A program made the translations under genes and the position numbers. The notes beneath the pieces are model-generated. The model saw nothing but the letters and a program-made list of their open reading frames with translations. It was not told the origin of the DNA and did no database searches. 44,877 nucleotides of DNA, taken from positions 1-44,877 of IMG/VR virus record IMGVR_UViG_3300028615_000018. One strand, 5' to 3'. The DNA is from a virus. Shown in pieces: positions 13,694 to 22,225 of the stretch. Position 1 is the stretch's first letter, and each line of letters begins with the position of its first letter.

Positions 13694-15286
13694 TTGAGCC
13701 TTAATGACGACAATATAAAACTAGAGGTTATCAGGCTGTGTGAGAACGAGGGTTTTACAAAAACTCACGTATCTTACAAATTAGGTATCCCTAGACAAAC
13801 GATTAGTGACTTTTTAAATAAGAAAACACATACGGAATGGTGGGAACAACTAAAAGACAAACCTTTGGCATCTGGAACACTCACTCCCCCAGAGGAAAGA
13901 CGGAGTAAATTGTCAGGTAAACGGTATGTGTTTACATCCGCCCAGAACAACACTTACGTTTTTGGTGAGTTTTTAGATTCTCTATTGACCTACTGCAATC
14001 ATACAGGTGCTGAGTTAAAAATAGGAACATTCACGTACAATAAGAAGGGATTTCAAAATCTTCAGAAAGACGAGGGAGAGTGGTACGACCCTAAGATTGT
14101 AGAATTTATAGACAACAGCCCCGGATCTCTTAGAGACAAAATTATCTGGTGTGGAGAGTTAAATATACTGCCTACTGCTGTAAATCCGCTATCTGGGTTT
14201 GATACATATACTAAAGCGGCAAGCGGGGTTATCCCACATCCTAAAGTTAGGTTGCAGAGTTGTCCTGTTGGTAAGAACAGCGACCCTAAGTTCCTATACA
14301 CTACAGGGGCCGTAACAAAAGCTAACTATATTCAGAAAACTGCTGGGCAGAAAGCAGAGTTTCATCATATAAATGGGGCTCTCGTTGTAGAATTTGATGA
14401 GCGTGGAGACTGGTTTGCTAGACACATAATTGCTGACACAGATGGTAGCTTTTATGACCTTGACAATAAGTATAACCCAGATGGTAGTGTACTGTCTAAC
14501 CAAAGAGTTGAAGCTGTTAATTACGGAGATCTGCACTCTGAAAAGCCAGATCCAGAGGTCTATGCAGGTAGTTTTATAGACTCTGATTCGTTGTTAGACA
14601 CTTTAAAGCCCAGATACCAGTTTGCTCACGATACATTGGATTTTACGAGTCGTAATCATCATAATATCGCTGACATGTACTTTAGGCTCAAGAATCAAGT
14701 ATCAAGAGCCGATACTGTAGAAGATGATATTAGAATGGCTGGCGGTGTACTCCATGCTATGGAAAGGCCATTTTGTCAGACCGTTGTAGTAGCCTCTAAT
14801 CATGACCTGGCGCTCCACAGGTGGCTAAAGAATACAGATGTTAGGTTTGATAACATAAATAACGTATTGTTTTATCATCGCTGTCAGGTTAGGATGATCG
14901 AGGCCATTGCACAAGGCACTGATGAAGACTTCAGTATATTTGAGAGCTGTGTAAAAGATATGTATCCTGCTCTAAAAGCTAAGTTCTTAAAAGAAGATGA
15001 GTCTTTCGTTATTTGTGATAGCATAGAATGTGGTAATCACGGACATTTAGGTCCAAACGGAGCAAGAGGAGCTGTCGGATCGTTCAAGAAGCTAGACACC
15101 AAACAGAACGTAGGACATGGCCACTCTGCTTCGATAGTTGAGGGTGTCTACATGGCAGGTATATCTGGTAATAAAGATCAAGGGTACAACAAAGGCCCCA
15201 GTAGTTGGTCACACAGTCACATAGTTACCTACGCTAACGGCAAACGGGCCATAATAACTATGAGAGGGAGGAAATACAAAGCATGA
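13694..15286 (+). CDS. HTH plus calcineurin-like metallophosphoesterase (T5 A1-like)
   Basis: A 530-residue protein. Residues about 18-45 (TKTHVSYKLGIPRQTISDFL) look like a helix-turn-helix. The C-terminal part has metallophosphoesterase motifs: NYGDLHSEK, FTSRNHHNIAD, VASNHDLALHRW and GHGHS. The architecture resembles large phage phosphoesterases, including T5 A1, which is needed for host DNA breakdown and full DNA entry; that link is inferred. TTG start at 13694 follows AAAGGAGGAAG. The stop overlaps the dNMP kinase ATG. It could instead be a DNA repair nuclease subunit. Confidence 0.7.
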   Translation: MSLNDDNIKLEVIRLCENEGFTKTHVSYKLGIPRQTISDFLNKKTHTEWWEQLKDKPLASGTLTPPEERRSKLSGKRYVFTSAQNNTYVFGEFLDSLLTYCNHTGAELKIGTFTYNKKGFQNLQKDEGEWYDPKIVEFIDNSPGSLRDKIIWCGELNILPTAVNPLSGFDTYTKAASGVIPHPKVRLQSCPVGKNSDPKFLYTTGAVTKANYIQKTAGQKAEFHHINGALVVEFDERGDWFARHIIADTDGSFYDLDNKYNPDGSVLSNQRVEAVNYGDLHSEKPDPEVYAGSFIDSDSLLDTLKPRYQFAHDTLDFTSRNHHNIADMYFRLKNQVSRADTVEDDIRMAGGVLHAMERPFCQTVVVASNHDLALHRWLKNTDVRFDNINNVLFYHRCQVRMIEAIAQGTDEDFSIFESCVKDMYPALKAKFLKEDESFVICDSIECGNHGHLGPNGARGAVGSFKKLDTKQNVGHGHSASIVEGVYMAGISGNKDQGYNKGPSSWSHSHIVTYANGKRAIITMRGRKYKA

Positions 15287-15888
15287 GCGTAAATAAATAC
15301 CAGGGGGTTTTAAAAGGCAAAGTGATTCTTTTAAACTCCCCGAAAGGTGCTGGTAAGGATTATCTAGCAAGTAGATTGTGTGAGCTAACAGGGTGTCATC
15401 ATGGGCAATTTAAAGAACACTTATATCTAATCACATCAATACTGTTCAATATACGGGTACAGGACTTTATTAAAATAGCCACTGACAGGGACACTAAAGA
15501 GAAGGAATTCCCTGTTCTTGGGAACATTTCACCACGGCAAGCTTTGATTGCAGTGTCTGAAGGTATGATAAAACCCAACTTTGGTAAAGCTTACTTCGGA
15601 ACTATTGAGGCGGCCAAGTTGCCCAACAGGATGGACACTGGCGTTACATACTCAGATTCTGGGTTTATCGAAGAGGCTCAGCCTTTGATTGAAGTGGCTG
15701 GTGCTGAGAACGTGTTTATCATCAAATTTACTAGGAAAGGAGCAGATAGTTTTGAAGGGGACAGTAGAAACTGGTTGCCGAGTATTGAAGGAACAAAGGT
15801 ACTCAAAACAGCCAATAATGGAACTATAGACGAGCTGGCGATAAGAGTGTTAGACTTTGTAAAAAGAGATGGCGAGTCCATCTACTAG
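15283..15888 (+). CDS. Deoxynucleoside monophosphate kinase
   Basis: A 201-residue P-loop kinase with LNSPKGAGKD (Walker A, residues 18-26), the variant GAGKD motif of T5/T4-type dNMP kinases. It would phosphorylate dNMPs from degraded host DNA, and dTMP from ThyX, to dNDPs. It overlaps the preceding gene by ATGA and sits at the head of the nucleotide cluster. A broader P-loop kinase assignment is the main alternative. Confidence 0.78.
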   Translation: MSVNKYQGVLKGKVILLNSPKGAGKDYLASRLCELTGCHHGQFKEHLYLITSILFNIRVQDFIKIATDRDTKEKEFPVLGNISPRQALIAVSEGMIKPNFGKAYFGTIEAAKLPNRMDTGVTYSDSGFIEEAQPLIEVAGAENVFIIKFTRKGADSFEGDSRNWLPSIEGTKVLKTANNGTIDELAIRVLDFVKRDGESIY

Positions 15889-15899
15889 AGGTACTTACT

Positions 15900-16496
15900 A
15901 TGGCAGTTATTACAGTTGACGTGGACTATACGGTTATAGACCTCGTCCCCATTTGGTGGAGATGGCTGGAAGGTGTTACCCATTGTGAGAAAGACATTAA
16001 AATTCTTGACGGCCTGGAATCTATAGATTACAACTTGTCTGTATACTTTAAGGATGAGTTATCGGTTGTTAATAGGGACGGGTTAGATTTCTACAGGCAG
16101 GATGGTCTCTATGACACGCTAAAGCCAGACCCTAAGAGTATAGAGGTTTTACGCAACTTGAGTGACGCAGGCCATGAAATAGTGTTTGTATCCAGCATTA
16201 AAGGTAGACACTCCAAAAGCAAGGCGGAATTTATTAATAGGAACTACCCTTTCAGAGCCGGAATTGTATATACTAAGGAGAAACAGTTCATACACTCCGA
16301 GGTTTTTATTGATGACAGAGTCGATCATATTAATAAGTCTCGTGCGCCGATAAAAATATTGTTTGACACCAGATCAGGACAATATGAGGATTTAAAAGTT
16401 CCCGCAGTAAAATTAAGAAGTTGGAAGGGTATTGGGGAGTATCTATATCCTTATTTTTTAATAGGAGGTAATTCTAATGCTAACAGAAAGCAATGA
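15900..16496 (+). CDS. 5'(3')-deoxyribonucleotidase, HAD family
   Basis: A 198-residue HAD hydrolase: ITVDVDYTVIDL gives catalytic D7 and D9, VFVSSI is motif II, and FIDDRVDHIN is motif IV. This matches NT5C-type 5'(3')-deoxyribonucleotidases that dephosphorylate dNMPs. Next to a dNMP kinase and MazG it may trim specific nucleotides or help remove host-type dNMPs. Confidence 0.78.
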   Translation: MAVITVDVDYTVIDLVPIWWRWLEGVTHCEKDIKILDGLESIDYNLSVYFKDELSVVNRDGLDFYRQDGLYDTLKPDPKSIEVLRNLSDAGHEIVFVSSIKGRHSKSKAEFINRNYPFRAGIVYTKEKQFIHSEVFIDDRVDHINKSRAPIKILFDTRSGQYEDLKVPAVKLRSWKGIGEYLYPYFLIGGNSNANRKQ

Positions 16497-17154
16497 GGAA
16501 GATGATTACAGTTTTCTGGCTCCTATGAAAATAACACCTGAGTACGCAAAACCACTAGTTAGGTATATAAAGAATGAATGCAAAGAGAATGGTATAAAAC
16601 TTGGGCTTGTAAATAAGAGGTTACTGAAAACAGATGTAGGACCGTGTTCTGGATATTTTAGCGAAGAAGAAGAAATGTTAGCTGTAGCAGTAGACAGAGA
16701 CCCTGCGGATTGGTTACCAGTCCTAGCACATGAAAGTTGTCATATGGACCAGTGGAGAGAAGACGCAAAAGCTTGGCAGGTATGTATGTCGAACGGCCAT
16801 GACTCTTACACGCTGATGAATGCGTGGTTATCTGGAGAAGTTGAGTTCAATACCACCCAACTTAAAAATCACATCTCAAGAGTAAGGAATCTTGAAGCAG
16901 ATTGTGAGGCAAGGACTGTTAAAAGGTTACGAGAATATAAACTCCCATTAGATATTGAATTGCAAATACGTAAAGCTAATTCCTACATAGTATTCTACAA
17001 CATGGTAGCACATACAAGGAAGTGGTATACGGTGTCTCCAACCTACATACAACCCATATTAGAGGCTATGCCGACGAAAATTATAAAACCAAAATTTGGA
17101 AACTTCAAGGTCCCTAGGCGTATCAAAGAGCTGTATTTGAAACATGTTTTCTGA
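16477..17154 (+). CDS. HExxH metallopeptidase-like protein
   Basis: A 225-residue protein with LAHESCHMDQW, giving H85-E86-x2-H89, the zincin motif. A downstream ExxxCE (NLEADCEART) could supply the third ligand. No close family is recognised. The ATG follows a strong ATAGGAGGTAATT inside the upstream gene and overlaps it by 20 bases. No signal peptide is seen, so any proteolysis would be cytoplasmic. Target unknown. Confidence 0.6.
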   Translation: MLTESNEEDDYSFLAPMKITPEYAKPLVRYIKNECKENGIKLGLVNKRLLKTDVGPCSGYFSEEEEMLAVAVDRDPADWLPVLAHESCHMDQWREDAKAWQVCMSNGHDSYTLMNAWLSGEVEFNTTQLKNHISRVRNLEADCEARTVKRLREYKLPLDIELQIRKANSYIVFYNMVAHTRKWYTVSPTYIQPILEAMPTKIIKPKFGNFKVPRRIKELYLKHVF

Positions 17155-17323
17155 CAACGATACAATTGTCCTTGCCAAGTTGAAAAGAGGCAATTTGTAC
17201 TACTACAATGGTAATTTCTATTATCCGTTTTTAAGCCTCACGCAAAGAGACAAAAATTTAATTAGTGTGCATGTAAATAAGTTTAAAAAGAAAAAAAAAA
17301 AAAGAGAGAGAATAAAGATTTGA
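17144..17323 (+). CDS. 59-residue basic protein with A13 tract
   Basis: An ORF of 59 codons overlapping the end of the metallopeptidase-like gene by 11 bases. It is aromatic in the middle (NLYYYNGNFYYPF) and ends in a Lys run encoded by 13 consecutive A at 17291-17303. No clear ribosome binding site, so translation may depend on coupling. It fills an otherwise empty gap. Function unknown. Confidence 0.45.
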   Translation: MFSDNDTIVLAKLKRGNLYYYNGNFYYPFLSLTQRDKNLISVHVNKFKKKKKKRERIKI

Positions 17324-17397
17324 TTAAGTTAGACAGATCAAAACCAACATACAGAACAAAGTTGCAATTATTTGATGAACAGATGGAGAACTTGTGA
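17320..17397 (+). CDS. 25-residue ORF (TTG start)
   Basis: The TTG overlaps the preceding stop (TTGA) and the stop is immediately followed by the MazG-like ATG at 17398, the compact packing expected of real phage genes. The product is polar and basic at the N-terminus. Evidence is positional only. Confidence 0.3.
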   Translation: MIKLDRSKPTYRTKLQLFDEQMENL

Positions 17398-17964
17398 ATG
17401 TTTGAAGAAAGCTACTGTAACATGGTTAAACGATTGGCCAAGCCTGGAGAGGAGATATTAAAATCGTTAACATCTGAGAAGGTACATATGTGGCATATGG
17501 CTACAGGTATTTCAGGGGAGGCTGGAGAAATAGTAGAAGCTGTGGAAATAAACAGTACTCGGCCTATGTCAGAGATCATCAAACACTTGACTGAGGAGTT
17601 AGGAGACTTAACCTTTTATCTACATGGATTTTGTCAAGGGCTAGATCTCCCGGTGCCTAAAGGCAGGACATGGCCTTGCCAAAATCTGGGTAGATTAGCA
17701 ACAAATGTATCTGTTTCAGCTTCTAAATTATTAGATTACACTAAGAAGGCTTGTGTATACAATAAACATGTGGATATTGAACTCTTTTATGATCTCATTC
17801 AAGAGATAGCAGATTACATATCATGTATTTGTAGTATGATAAAAGTTATGGAACAAGATGTGCGGAGTCAAAACCAGTACAAATTGTCTGTTAAGCGTTA
17901 TCCTAGGGGTTATTCGGATAAGGCAGCTCAAGAAAGGGCGGATAAAGATGGAGAGCGAGCATGA
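17398..17964 (+). CDS. MazG-like nucleotide pyrophosphohydrolase (second)
   Basis: A 188-residue protein with the MazG signature E41-x2-E44 and E67-x2-D70, in the context GISGEAGEIVEA and TEELGDLTFYL. The C-terminal KRYPRGYSDKAA resembles the end of phage MazG-like proteins. It lies directly upstream of thyX with a 4-base overlap, placing it in dNTP synthesis; removing dUTP, non-canonical dNTPs or alarmones is possible. Confidence 0.78.
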   Translation: MFEESYCNMVKRLAKPGEEILKSLTSEKVHMWHMATGISGEAGEIVEAVEINSTRPMSEIIKHLTEELGDLTFYLHGFCQGLDLPVPKGRTWPCQNLGRLATNVSVSASKLLDYTKKACVYNKHVDIELFYDLIQEIADYISCICSMIKVMEQDVRSQNQYKLSVKRYPRGYSDKAAQERADKDGERA

Positions 17965-18920
17965 TGATAGAGGCTAAAATTATTGCACATAGCAGGTCTT
18001 CGATTGACGGCTCTGAGATAGTGACATTCGAGCTTACTTATCCAAGATTTATTCATTCTGAACTCCTCACTCATAGGGTATTTTCAAGGAATGCAGCATC
18101 TTCTCGGGCTATTCCAGTAGACAGAGTTATAGAACAGGTTGAAGCAGCACCCGCCTCTCCCGAGGCATGGGGTATTAACCAACCGGGTATGCAAGCAGAG
18201 AAAGAGCTTAAAGAGAAGTATAAGATTGCAACAGCAAAGTATGTTTGGCTGGAAGCTGCTAAGAGGGCTGCTCATAGTGCTAAAGAGTTAAAAGAACTAG
18301 GACTCCATAAGCAAATTGTAAACCGTGTCCTAGAGCCGTTTGTGCATATGCGAACAGTTATTACAACAACAGAGCTAGATAACTTTTTCTGGTTACGTTG
18401 TCACAAGGATGCCCAGCCTGAATTTAGACTGCTGGCCGAAGCAATGAGTGAACAATTGGATGCGTCCAAGCCAACAGTACTATCCATTGGTCATTGGCAT
18501 GTGCCTTACTATGAGGGCAACTATGGGAATGGTATCTGGAAACCATCTGGCTATGGCAAGTTCCTTGCTGACGGTAATGCTATCGAAACCGATCATAAGC
18601 GTGGCTACACTTTGCAAGAAGCTTTAAAAATATCTGCATCTTGTTGTGCCCAAGTAAGCTACCGTAAAAATGATAAAAGCGTAGAAAAGGCTGACAAAAT
18701 ATATGATAAATTGATCAGCAGCGACAGGCTACATGCCAGCCCATTTGAGCACCAAGCCACACCTATGCGACCTAACGCAGGGCATGGCGATGTTAATGAT
18801 AGTGGTGACGTGGATACATGGGAGCCTGGTATTACACACGTAAATAAAGAAGGCGAGTTTTGGAGTGGGAACTTCAAAGGATGGAGACAGCATAGACAAT
18901 TAATTAGCATAGAGACATAG
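17961..18920 (+). CDS. thyX: FAD-dependent thymidylate synthase ThyX
   Basis: A 319-residue flavoprotein making dTMP from dUMP with methylene-THF and NADPH. The ThyX motif is seen as T37-H-R-x2-S42-x-N44-x2-S47-x-R49, with Thr in place of the first Arg. The region LHKQIVNRVLEPFVHM and VSYRKND are typical. It is longer than short bacterial ThyX (about 220-250) but like other phage versions. An intact ThyX explains why the ThyA remnant at 23692 is dispensable. Confidence 0.9.
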   Translation: MMIEAKIIAHSRSSIDGSEIVTFELTYPRFIHSELLTHRVFSRNAASSRAIPVDRVIEQVEAAPASPEAWGINQPGMQAEKELKEKYKIATAKYVWLEAAKRAAHSAKELKELGLHKQIVNRVLEPFVHMRTVITTTELDNFFWLRCHKDAQPEFRLLAEAMSEQLDASKPTVLSIGHWHVPYYEGNYGNGIWKPSGYGKFLADGNAIETDHKRGYTLQEALKISASCCAQVSYRKNDKSVEKADKIYDKLISSDRLHASPFEHQATPMRPNAGHGDVNDSGDVDTWEPGITHVNKEGEFWSGNFKGWRQHRQLISIET

Positions 18921-18923
18921 GGT

Positions 18924-19289
18924 ATGAGTAACTTTAGTTTATCGTTCAGTGACCTTTTATTAGTAGACGGGTTTGCTGAACAATACGGAGCTGGTGGCAA
19001 TGAGGCTGTTTTATCCTTTTTGTACGCCTCTGGTATGGATGTAAGTCAGCCTATAGAGGCTATAGAAATACAACATAGAAACTTAAGGAATCAAGTCGTT
19101 AAGTGTATCCGGTACTGCGGGACAGAGCGTACAGACAAGGCTTGGATCAGATCTGGAGCAGCCTCACTAGACGCAATTATAGCTTCCAGCGACGACAAAG
19201 ACTTAAGAAGAGAGTTGAAAGAGATGTCAAAAGAAGTTCCATTTGATCAGGCTTTTAATGGCCCTTTTCATGAAAACCTAGGCGAGTGA
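18924..19289 (+). CDS. Hypothetical protein between thyX and nrdB
   Basis: A 121-residue acidic, mostly helical protein without a recognised domain. It contains IRYCGTERTDKAWIR. It lies 3 bases after thyX and 9 before nrdB, so is co-expressed with nucleotide genes. It does not have a glutaredoxin CxxC motif, so it is not the missing reductant. Confidence 0.6.
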   Translation: MSNFSLSFSDLLLVDGFAEQYGAGGNEAVLSFLYASGMDVSQPIEAIEIQHRNLRNQVVKCIRYCGTERTDKAWIRSGAASLDAIIASSDDKDLRRELKEMSKEVPFDQAFNGPFHENLGE

Positions 19290-19298
19290 GGAGAATAA

Positions 19299-20270
19299 AT
19301 GACAAAGCCAAGGCTTTTAACCAAAAAGTCTGAATATACTTTTGATTACCCGCAAGCACTGGATTTTGAAAATCAGCAACTTAGTATATTTTGGCTACCA
19401 GACGAGATAGAGGTAGAGAAAGATTTACACGACATAAAAACAAACTTCACAGAGGCGGAAGTCCACGGTGTTGTCACAGTATTGAAACTGTTCACATTGT
19501 ATGAACTACAAGCTGGAAACGAATACTGGGGAGGAAAGGTAAAAAGGAACTTTAACAGGCCAGACATTCAAAGAATGGCATCTTGTTTTTCTTTTTTTGA
19601 AGTAAATGTCCATGCACCTTTTTACAATAAACTTAATGAGGTTCTTGGATTAAACACGGATGAGTTTTATAGCAGCTACGTAAAAGACTCCGTACTAAAA
19701 GATAGGATGAATTGGATAGCGGAAATCATTAAAGACAAAAACATGCTAAGGTCTTTGGCTGCCTTTACATTTATTGAAGGGGCTGTATTGTACTCCAGCT
19801 TTGCATTCCTTAAGCATTTTCAAGCCGAGGGGAAGAACAAGCTTGTTAATGTTACCGCAGGTATAAACTTTTCCGTAAGGGATGAAAATCTTCACGCACA
19901 GGCAGGCGCTTGGTTATTTAGGGCGTTGTTAGAAGAAAGTAATCTTAGCAAACAAGAGAAACAACAACTCAAAGAAGAGATTATAAAGATAGCTACAAAG
20001 ACTTATGAACATGAAGCTAGGATTGTTGAAATGATATTTGAGAAAGGCAATATCATAGGTATTACCGCTAACCAATTAGATAACTTTGTGCAGAGCCGCG
20101 TTGATATATGTCTGGCAAATCTAGGCTATGACCCTGTATACAAGCCCACCTACAATCCGATAGGCAAGTGGTTTTATAAAAATATCAGTGGTGGCCAATT
20201 TACAGACTTCTTTCATAAGGTGGGGTCAGAGTACAACAGGATGTGGAAGGAGAAAAGCTTTATATGGTAA
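19299..20270 (+). CDS. nrdB: Class I ribonucleotide reductase small subunit
   Basis: A 323-residue ferritin-like R2 protein that would generate the radical for NrdA. Recognisable ligand regions are LYELQAG (E69), FFEVNVHAPFY (E101, H105, Y109), FIEGAVLYSSF and RDENLHAQAG. The Y109 position matches the radical Tyr. In this protein Glu and His of the second ligand motif are four apart (E-x3-H) rather than the usual E-x2-H. AGGAG precedes the ATG. The gene overlaps nrdA by 7 bases. Confidence 0.92.
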   Translation: MTKPRLLTKKSEYTFDYPQALDFENQQLSIFWLPDEIEVEKDLHDIKTNFTEAEVHGVVTVLKLFTLYELQAGNEYWGGKVKRNFNRPDIQRMASCFSFFEVNVHAPFYNKLNEVLGLNTDEFYSSYVKDSVLKDRMNWIAEIIKDKNMLRSLAAFTFIEGAVLYSSFAFLKHFQAEGKNKLVNVTAGINFSVRDENLHAQAGAWLFRALLEESNLSKQEKQQLKEEIIKIATKTYEHEARIVEMIFEKGNIIGITANQLDNFVQSRVDICLANLGYDPVYKPTYNPIGKWFYKNISGGQFTDFFHKVGSEYNRMWKEKSFIW

Positions 20271-21955
20271 TCAATGTATACAAAGAGTTGGGTAAAGAAA
20301 GAAGGCAAGGGCAAAAAGATGGAGATATACCTGAATGGTTTACCACGCTGTCTTGGCAGATGTTTAAGGAGAAATTTCAATATAAAAATGAAACTGTAAA
20401 AGAGACCTATCAGCGCATATCTAACTGTGCAGCCTCCTATACCGACAACCCTGACATGTGGGCGGAGAGGTTCTTTGACTTGATGTGGAAAGGATGGTTG
20501 GCTTGTTCAACACCTGTATTAGCAAATATGGGTACCGAGCGGGGTTGCTCTGTAAGCTGCTCTGGCGGATACATTGGAGACAGCGTATACCAGTTTTACG
20601 AAGGTATGCAAGAGTGCGCTGTCCTGTCTCAAAACGGATTCGGGACTAGTTCATACTTGGGCGATGTCAGGGAGAGGGGTGCCCCAATCTCAAGGGGAGG
20701 CACTGCGTCAGGCATACTCCCGGTGCTGCGAGGTTTTGTTCAAGTCGCCCGCGATATTTCCCAAGGAGGGGTTCGCAGGGGCGCTTGGGCCGGGTATGTC
20801 CCAATAGACCATACAGATTTCTGGGAGTGCGCCGAATACTTAAAAAACCACCCCGATGATTGTAATATTGGATGGTGCGTCCCTGGCAGTTTTATTGAAG
20901 CCCTCGAAGCTGGTAACGAGGATGCTGTAGCTCGCTACCAGAGGGCTATGAAAGTCAAAGTTCTCACTGGAAAGGGGTATTTCTTCTTTACAGACAAGGC
21001 TGAAAAACTCAGCCCCCCTATGTACAAAGAACTAGGATTGGAGGTTAAGGCCAGTAATTTGTGTTCCGAGATTATGTTGCATTCGGATCAAGACCACACA
21101 TTTTCTTGCGTCCTCTCCAGTATGAATCTAGCTAAGTGGGATGAATGGAAGGACACCATGGCTGTGTTTGACTCCATTGTATTTTTGGATTGCGTAGCTG
21201 AAGACCTAATCCATAAAGGAAAGAACATAAGGGGGTTGGAAAAGGTTGTACGGTTTACGGAAAAGTCCAGGGCGTTGGGGTTAGGGGCTCTGGGGTTTCA
21301 TACTTTACTGCAATCAAAAAACTTACCTATAGAGGGCTTGCAAGCTCAGTTTTTGAATACAGAAATATTCAAGCACATTAAGCAGGAGGCCGACAGAGCA
21401 ACAAGATGGATGGCGGAGATGTGGGGAGAACCAGAATGGTGCAAAGGCTATGGTGTTAGGAACTCTCACTGTTTAGCTGTTGCTCCTAATACAACATCCG
21501 CTTTGATATGTGGGTCAGTGTCTCAAGGTATAGAGCCTGTTTATAAAAACGTGTATACCCAAGGCAGCGCTGCTGGAGAAATGAATAGAATAAATCCATG
21601 TCTCGTACCCGTAATGAAAGACAAAGGTGTATATAACGATGATGTTATACAAGATATTTTAGATAACAAAGGGTCAGTGCAGCATGTTGACTGGCTTAGT
21701 GATGAAGAAAAGCTTGTATTCAAAACAGCATTTGAGATAAACCAAGAGGTGCTGGTTAGGTTGGCTAGCCAAAGGCAACAGTACATATGTCAAAGCCAGT
21801 CTTTGAATCTATTCTTTTCTGCTGACGAGAAGGAAGAGAGGATAAGCGAAGTACATAAACAAGCCTTTCTTGATCCATACATCAAATCATTGTATTATCT
21901 GAGGTCTGAAGCCGGGGTAAAGCCTAGTAGTGAATGCGAGGCTTGTTCAGGATGA
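20264..21955 (+). CDS. nrdA: Class I ribonucleotide reductase large subunit
   Basis: A 563-residue catalytic subunit reducing ribonucleotides. Active-site features: GCSVSCSGG (first redox Cys), NLCSEI (Asn, catalytic Cys, Glu), SCVLSSMNL (second redox Cys), SLYYLR (Tyr pair of the radical path) and C-terminal CEAC (tail Cys pair). The N-terminal ATP-cone is missing, as in many phage enzymes, so dATP feedback control is probably lost. ATG 20264 is chosen because AAGGAG precedes it and it overlaps the nrdB stop. Confidence 0.93.
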   Translation: MVINVYKELGKERRQGQKDGDIPEWFTTLSWQMFKEKFQYKNETVKETYQRISNCAASYTDNPDMWAERFFDLMWKGWLACSTPVLANMGTERGCSVSCSGGYIGDSVYQFYEGMQECAVLSQNGFGTSSYLGDVRERGAPISRGGTASGILPVLRGFVQVARDISQGGVRRGAWAGYVPIDHTDFWECAEYLKNHPDDCNIGWCVPGSFIEALEAGNEDAVARYQRAMKVKVLTGKGYFFFTDKAEKLSPPMYKELGLEVKASNLCSEIMLHSDQDHTFSCVLSSMNLAKWDEWKDTMAVFDSIVFLDCVAEDLIHKGKNIRGLEKVVRFTEKSRALGLGALGFHTLLQSKNLPIEGLQAQFLNTEIFKHIKQEADRATRWMAEMWGEPEWCKGYGVRNSHCLAVAPNTTSALICGSVSQGIEPVYKNVYTQGSAAGEMNRINPCLVPVMKDKGVYNDDVIQDILDNKGSVQHVDWLSDEEKLVFKTAFEINQEVLVRLASQRQQYICQSQSLNLFFSADEKEERISEVHKQAFLDPYIKSLYYLRSEAGVKPSSECEACSG

Positions 21956-22035
21956 TCAGATGGCCGGAAAGAACCCTTATTGAAAGGTTTGAGGGTAAGT
22001 TTAAGAAGGAAGGCAGGGATGAGTATTGGGAGTGA
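21952..22035 (+). CDS. 27-residue ORF coupled to nrdA
   Basis: The ATG overlaps the nrdA stop (ATGA). The product is charged and aromatic (MIRWPERTLIERFEGKF...). Similar tiny coupled ORFs occur elsewhere in this window. Evidence is positional; function unknown. Confidence 0.4.
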   Translation: MIRWPERTLIERFEGKFKKEGRDEYWE

Positions 22036-22134
22036 AAACCTCCCGGAGCCAAGTCAATAGGCACGTCTAAAGGTGCTATAAATGGGAGCAATGTCGCTTA
22101 TACGTCTTGCCATACCATAGATAGGCTAAAAAGT

Positions 22135-22150
22135 GTAAAGAAACGTAAAG
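22135..22150 (+). repeat. GTAAAG-N4-GTAAAG motif, copy 1
   Basis: Two GTAAAG units with a 10-base period, directly abutting the terminator stem. Related copies are at 25658-25673 and 26254-26269. Confidence 0.5.
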
Positions 22151-22185
22151 CCCCTTGCCAGAGATGGTTAGGGGCTTTATTATTT
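22147..22185 (+). terminator. Rho-independent terminator after the nrd block
   Basis: Stem AAAGCCCCT (22147-22155) pairs with AGGGGCTTT (22170-22178), with an inner CCA/TGG pairing in the loop and an AT-rich ATTATTT after it. Confidence 0.8.
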
Positions 22186-22225
22186 GTGGGAGCAATATAA
22201 GTGATCAAACACGGAGCAATATTGC

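Larger units (their letters stand above)
22036..22225 (+). other. 190-bp intergenic region between nrdA block and Bcs1-like gene
   Basis: It holds GCAC...GTGC (a short hairpin near 22062-22078), three copies of GGAGCAATRT (22085-22094, 22189-22198, 22213-22222), a GTAAAG-N4-GTAAAG motif (22135-22150) and a terminator (22147-22185). The third GGAGCAATRT serves as the ribosome binding site of the gene at 22226. A promoter or structured leader is possible. Confidence 0.55.

Noticed and set aside
18924-19289. Glutaredoxin/NrdH partner for the reductase
   Set aside because: No CxxC motif or thioredoxin-like pattern.
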